Shown: positions 59,439 through 64,000 of the stretch, piece by piece
Position numbering within the stretch: position 1 is the stretch's first letter
Layout: the number at the start of each line of letters is the position of its first letter
Assembly: GCA_035771175.1 (NCBI GenBank)
Contig: JAYMFD010000634.1
Span: 1 to 64,000, forward strand
From: Paratinospora sagittata
Lineage: Eukaryota; Streptophyta; Magnoliopsida; Ranunculales; Menispermaceae
Direction of reading: 5' to 3'
Length of the DNA stretch: 64,000 nucleotides
The notes under the pieces: model-generated
Seen by the model: only the letters and a program-made list of their open reading frames with translations
Database searches by the model: none
Told to the model about the DNA's origin: nothing
Program-made: the position numbers and the translations under genes

Positions 59439-59942
59439 TCAATTCAAGTAGTTATGATGGTTATCTGCTTGAGATTCACTGCCGGCGTCATCTCTTGGGA
59501 GTTCAGGGTAGTGCTTGTATGGTCCCTGAATAGTATTGTGGCCGGTGGAATCCTCATCATCATAAAACTATGAAGAACAAATGGAATCAAACTCGTCCTC
59601 TGAAGATTCTAACCTTTGCATAACAGATGGTGGTGGAGGGCGCTGGTTACATCGTTTGAGGGGAGGTAGGTTGAGCGGTGGAATATTTTTTCGTGCTGTT
59701 GCTCAAATCTGGCCGCCTGACAATTTTGGTAAAAGGTCCTGCCAAGATGAGGGCACGAGATTGTTATGAAAAAGCCATGCACGCTCTGGCGATAAAGATC
59801 ACTGTCTGTGTGGTGATGGAGTTGGTGATGCAAAGTAGTTATGACTTGACTCTGCTTCTTGAGAAGTAGCCACAGGTTGCCAAGGAGGCCACGACGTGTG
59901 TGCATCACTATATCTATTGATATTATTTTCAGACATCTGCAT
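59439..59942 (-). pseudogene. Extra ORF downstream of pol, second copy
   Basis: 168 codons in one frame from ATG (59942) to TGA (59439), with three internal stops. Shares MQMS at the start, TSWPPWQP, SPTPSP, WQDLLPKL, RKNIPPLNLPPLKR, DSICSS, FYDDEDSTG, IQGPY and an acidic Asn/His-rich end with the copy at 13496-14017. It follows the integrase stop by 91 bp, the same spacing as in the other copy. Function unknown. Confidence 0.7.
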
Positions 59943-60033
59943 AGTTATTCAAGTGAAACAATGTATTAAGATAAGTGTAAACAATGTTTCATCATTTTTT
60001 TGATAAGTGAAAATAGTACAATGTATCACATCA

Positions 60034-61472
60034 TCAGTTGGTACTAGAAAACAATTCAGGGTATTTCTATTTAATTGTTTATTCTAGTTCCCATGTTGCT
60101 TCCTCTACGCCGTGGTGATCCCAGAGCACTTTCACAAGTGGTATGCTACGTCGTCGTAGTTATTGAGTATTTCTACCTAAAATTTGTATTGCTTTCTCTT
60201 GACACTTATTTCCTTTCTCAACCCGAACCTTGAGTAGAGGGATGATGTGCGAAGGATCAGGACGATACTTGCGAAGCATAGATACGTGAAAAACATCATG
60301 AACTTTAGGCATGAACGATGGAAAGGACAGACGATAAGCAAGTTTGCCAATATGTTCAACGATCTGAAATGGACCTATATACCGCAGAGAGAGCTTCCCT
60401 TTGATCCTAAAGCGTTTGACACCTCTTGTGGGGTGAACTTTTAGAAAAACCAAGTCCCCCTTATCAAATTCTAGATGTTGCCTCTGCTTGTCAGCATAGC
60501 TCTTTTGTTGAATTTGTGCAACACGAAGTCGTTCTTTTACTAGTGTGATCTTCTCAGAAGTCTCTTTAACTAGTTCAGGGCCTAACTGCGGTCTATCTGC
60601 CATATCTACCCAGCATACCGGAGATCTACAAGGGCGACCATAGAGAGCCTCGTACAGTGTCATGTCGATACTAGTTTGGTAGCTGTTGTTGTATGCAAAC
60701 TCAGCTAAATGTAAGTATTTCGCCCATCCGTCATTAAAGTCCAAAATGCAGCATCGTAACATGTCTTCTAAGATTTGAATAAGTCGCTCTGACTGCCCAT
60801 CAGTCTGAGGGTGAAATGTTGTGCTCATGGTGATCTTGAAATCCATTCTACTCTGGAAGCTTTTCCAAAAGTTTGATGTGAATCGAGGGTCTCGATCAGA
60901 GACGATCGTGAGTGGTATGCCATGAAGGCGTACGATCTCTCTTTCATATAGTTCTGCAAGTTTGGATGGGTTATCCATGAACTTTATTGGCAAGAAGTGT
61001 GCAGATTTTGTAAGTCTGGCAATGATAACCCAGATAGCATCTTGCCCTTTATTATTTCGAGGCAAAGCCGTAACAAAATTCATTGCGATGTTCTCCCACT
61101 TCCATTCTCCAATAGATAACGGCTGGAAAAGTCCAGAGGGAAGTCTTCGTTCTGCCTTAACTTTCTGGCAAACGAGACATCGAGCAACGAAGTCTGCAAT
61201 TGCCTTCTTCATTCCAGAAGACCAGAATTTTTGCTTGACATCCTTGTACATCTTGTCACCCCCAGGATGCATAGCGAACCTCGAACAGTGCATCTCAGTG
61301 AGCACTTCTTTCTGAACCTCAGGATCGTTCGGTAAACAGAGACGTTTTTTTATAGAAAATGGCCCTGTCTTCTGAGACCGACCAGTGAGGAAGGTCATGT
61401 CCGCTAAGTAGAAGTTCTCGCTTCTCCATTAACATAGGGTCGTTGGCTTAAGCTGCTGAAATCTTTCGAACC
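60034..61472 (-). pseudogene. Gypsy integrase with chromodomain, second copy
   Basis: A long open frame (61398-60160, 412 aa) has the HHCC zinc site (HCSRFAMHPGG..., CLVCQKVK), the DDE core, the GPF module (RYIGPFQIV) and VHDVFHVSMLRKY. The first catalytic Asp is Asn (AMNFVTALP; the plus-strand copy has MDFVTAL). IVSDRDPRF and TDGQSERLIQ keep the second Asp and the Glu. After a stop at 60160 the same frame continues as a decayed chromodomain (RRRSIPLVKVLWDHHGVEEATWELE, split by stops) to 60034. Confidence 0.9.
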
Positions 61473-61473
61473 A

Positions 61474-62201
61474 GTAAATTTAATTAAATACATACGTTGA
61501 CGTACACGTATATCGAGATATATAATACACGTATTTTATACGTAGGAGCTCAATATACGCTTGATAATACACAAATTTTATACGCAGGAGCCAAATATAC
61601 GTGTGGATAATAGGAAAGAAAGAAGATGATTAATTTATGGGGTTGGTTAATGAAACATGTAGATTGAGTGTATGAAGAAGAAGAACGAATAACAAGATAT
61701 AAAAGAAAATAAAATAATGAACAGTACTTGAATAAAAGACAAATTAAGTTTACTGTTTATATAGTGTTCACAGAACAATAAATCAATAAATGAAATGAGT
61801 TGCTGAAGGAAAGAAAGAAAAAAAAAAAACAGAGAGAAGAAAGAGAACCGAGAAGAAGGAGAAGAAGAAAAAGGGAGAACGCGGGATTCGTGCGAAATCG
61901 GGACTCGCGGTAAGTGATTTTCACTCCCTTTCTTCGTGAAATTACTATCTAAGCTAGATGTAAACTTTCTAGCGGAGTAATTTTTACTGTGAGAGCCGTT
62001 TTACGGCATTTTGACAAATTGGGGGTTTTGACCCAATGTGAATGAAAATCCGCTAGAAAGGTAGAAAAACACTCCTTAGACGGTCGGGACCCCAAATATG
62101 TGGTTAGATTCCATTTTAGGAGTTTTGGAGACCGTTTGACAATTTTAATACAATTTACATGTTTCGAATGAATAGTGATGAATAGTACTATAAACAGGGA
62201 C

Positions 62202-62234
<33 letters not shown>

Positions 62235-63606
62235 CAGTGATGTGAACAATGATGTCAACAGTGATGTGCATCCAATGAAACTCCGGTTTGAGATCATAGA
62301 ATCGTAGATAACTGAATTTTGGACGTTTCGATGCTAAGATTGTGATTTTTGGATATGATTTGATAGTTTTAGTAACTAAGTATATGATGTCGTGAAAATA
62401 TGATTTGGAAATCTATTTTCACTGTTCTTTCTTGTGGAAATATCTAGATTGACCACAGAAACGAGATAATAGTTTCTTCAACTGCTTATGAGTCCTAAAT
62501 GGATTTATTATTCGTGATTTGAAGTGAGTTGAGAAATTAAAGATGTACATAGATATGAATACATGAAATTGAATTATGGAGTGATTGTGACAGGTTAAAT
62601 TAGTTGGATTTAACTTGGAGCTGGACTCGAAAGCGACGATGATTGAGTTTAAGTTGAAAGTGTTGTACTGTGAGTATAGTTTCCTTGATTTGGTTCTTGT
62701 GTACGCATATAAAATGTTTGATTATATGCATGTTATATTTATATATAATGCATTGAGTTTTATGGATCATGCAAATTGATTTTAGCAATTGGAGTTTGTA
62801 ATGATGAGGTTTCGCGAGTCCTCATTGTCATTTCGTTAGGCATTAGACCCGGATGAGGTTTTGCGAGTACTCATTGTCAGTAGGTCTGTCCTAACAAGGG
62901 TTGGGGTCCTTGAAATGACTGTGAATTGGGTGATGAGAGGCTGTGTCTACCTTGTACGACCATATAAGGGTTAGACCCGCTCTCTTGCCTTGCGGAGGAG
63001 GGAGATTGTGCATTGTGTTATTGAAAACTCATGCAATTTATGTTGTTGACATGTATGATATATTCGTTGAATGATGCATGTGTTGAATAAGTGTTTGAAA
63101 TGATTTTAAATGTCATATTTCTCTAAATGTATATAATTGCCATCTCAAGAACTATATTCACTGAGCTTTTTTTTGCTCACCCCATTTCCTCCAATATTTT
63201 AGGTATTGAGTCGAAGGGAAAAGTAAAAATCCGTGAGTCATAATCACGTGAGCCTTCGTCTGGTATGTGTATGTATGCTTGGAGGAAATAGATTATATTT
63301 TTGTTATTTTGATATGTATACTTATCACACATTATATATATATATATATGTATTATCATCTAGATGAGACGTGTGGGCATAGATAGCTTAATATATTGGA
63401 TGATGAAATGAAAATGTGATGTGTGAATGAATGAACTATATTGGATTTGATTTGTGGTATAGGAAAAAAAAATTTCTGTAAATTTTGGGATGGATTGTGA
63501 GATTACGTGAAGGCTGACAGTGTATTATATACTGTATATGGGTATGTATAGTGTATAGTACGTTGTGTCGGTCATGACGTCAACCTACGTCAGGGGCGTC
63601 GTGACA
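61474..63606 (+). mobile_element. 5'-truncated LTR embedded in the Gypsy element
   Basis: Homologous along its length to the solo LTR at 45048-47403 and ends identically (CATGACGTCAACCTACGTCAG, then GGGCGTCGTGACA). The first ~11 bp (TGTAACACCCC) are missing; homology begins at GTAAATTTA. It sits between protease and pre-integrase sequence of the host, whose whole RT-RNase H region is gone. Confidence 0.85.
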
Positions 63607-64000
63607 GTTGGGAACTCCGATATTACAGGGATATCGTGTACATCGAGAGGGTACAGTGCTGGTGATTCATTTTCTTCACTAAGGAATAGAGCTCGAAGTT
63701 GTGCCTTGAGAAGTGCAACTGTTGATTTGTATATCCATTTCCTTATTCCCTGAATCTTGACAAACTCTCCTGTAGGTAAGGTTAACTGAACTTGCTTCTT
63801 CATACATTCGATCTTTGCATTCATTGGTGCTAGCCAGTCTATGCCGAGGATGATGTCGAAGTCTTCAATATCCATCACAAAAAGATCTGCATATATTATC
63901 TGTTCTGACATTCGAAGCTCACATCGAGAACAATGCAAATTCACGTCAGTACCAGATCCGAACGGTGATGTAACATGGAGTGTGATGTCTATGGGTTCAG
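63607..64000 (-). pseudogene. Gypsy protease fragment
   Basis: Open to the right window edge. It has the C-terminal half of retropepsin (FDIILGIDWLAPMNAKIEC, with ILG as the hydrophobic flap-end motif) and the link to RT (HDIPVISEFPTV), where it breaks off at the embedded LTR. The Asp active site (DTG/DSG) would lie outside the window. Confidence 0.85.

Larger units (their letters stand above)
57979..64000 (-). mobile_element. Chromovirus-type Gypsy element, second copy, rearranged
   Basis: Same family as 6275-15395. On the minus strand: protease (64000-63607), then a foreign LTR in place of RT-RNase H (63606-61474), the pre-integrase link, integrase with chromodomain (61472-60034), the extra ORF (59942-59439), polypurine tract and 3' LTR (59405-57979). 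The 5' part lies beyond the window. Confidence 0.9.

Noticed and set aside
60962..61315. Plus-strand frame of 117 codons
   Set aside because: It is antisense to the integrase zinc and core region, which has clear domain matches on the minus strand.

Overview
This is nuclear DNA of a flowering plant, most likely a eudicot. It has an intron-bearing cytochrome P450 of the CYP71 clan, a UGT73-type glycosyltransferase, FAR1-like and PP2C relics, long AT-rich intergenic stretches, and dense LTR retrotransposons with initiator-Met tRNA primer sites. I see no bacterial-style operons, rRNA, tRNA or CRISPR arrays. Only two genes look intact: the P450 at 23598-25426 (+) and the glycosyltransferase at 49567-51096 (-).

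Layout. 1-3650: 5' part of a Copia element (minus strand; window cuts it inside integrase), with its LTR facing an inverted second LTR copy. 3950-4760: old LTR relic. 5590-20443: nested block, possibly held in a Mutator-like element (9-bp flanking repeat). Inside it a chromovirus-type Gypsy element (6275-15395, TSD GAGTT) carries a solo LTR (6742-8879, TSD GTTAC/GTTAT) in its 5' LTR. Its gag-protease-RT part is replaced by a segment holding a PP2C pseudogene. A second solo LTR (16858-19608, TSD GTATC) follows. 20866-22243: inverted Copia LTR pair around a primer site and the first codons of gag.

23598-25426 is the intact P450. 25427-33636 is gene-poor, with a hAT relic, a short retroposon with a 17-bp TSD and a ~300-bp TRIM-like element. 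33637-44566 is a second, broken copy of the same P450 type. Its exon 1 is cut by an LTR plus an endogenous pararetrovirus fragment, and its last codons are split by a nearly complete Copia element (39621-44533, TSD GTGCC). 45048-47403 is a solo LTR (TSD GTAGT). The glycosyltransferase follows, then repeat-rich AT DNA, a decayed FAR1/MULE gene, a TRIM (57195-57922) and a second chromovirus copy on the minus strand (57979-64000). That copy has lost RT-RNase H to an embedded LTR.

Most notable: both chromovirus copies carry the same extra reading frame (168-174 codons) between integrase and the 3' LTR. Each copy is in one frame throughout. They share protein blocks whose codons differ almost only at synonymous positions, so this looks like a real third gene of the family that I cannot assign to a known domain. 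The two plant genes are of secondary-metabolism type, but nothing shows that they act together. All coordinates, alignments and mismatch counts were made by eye.
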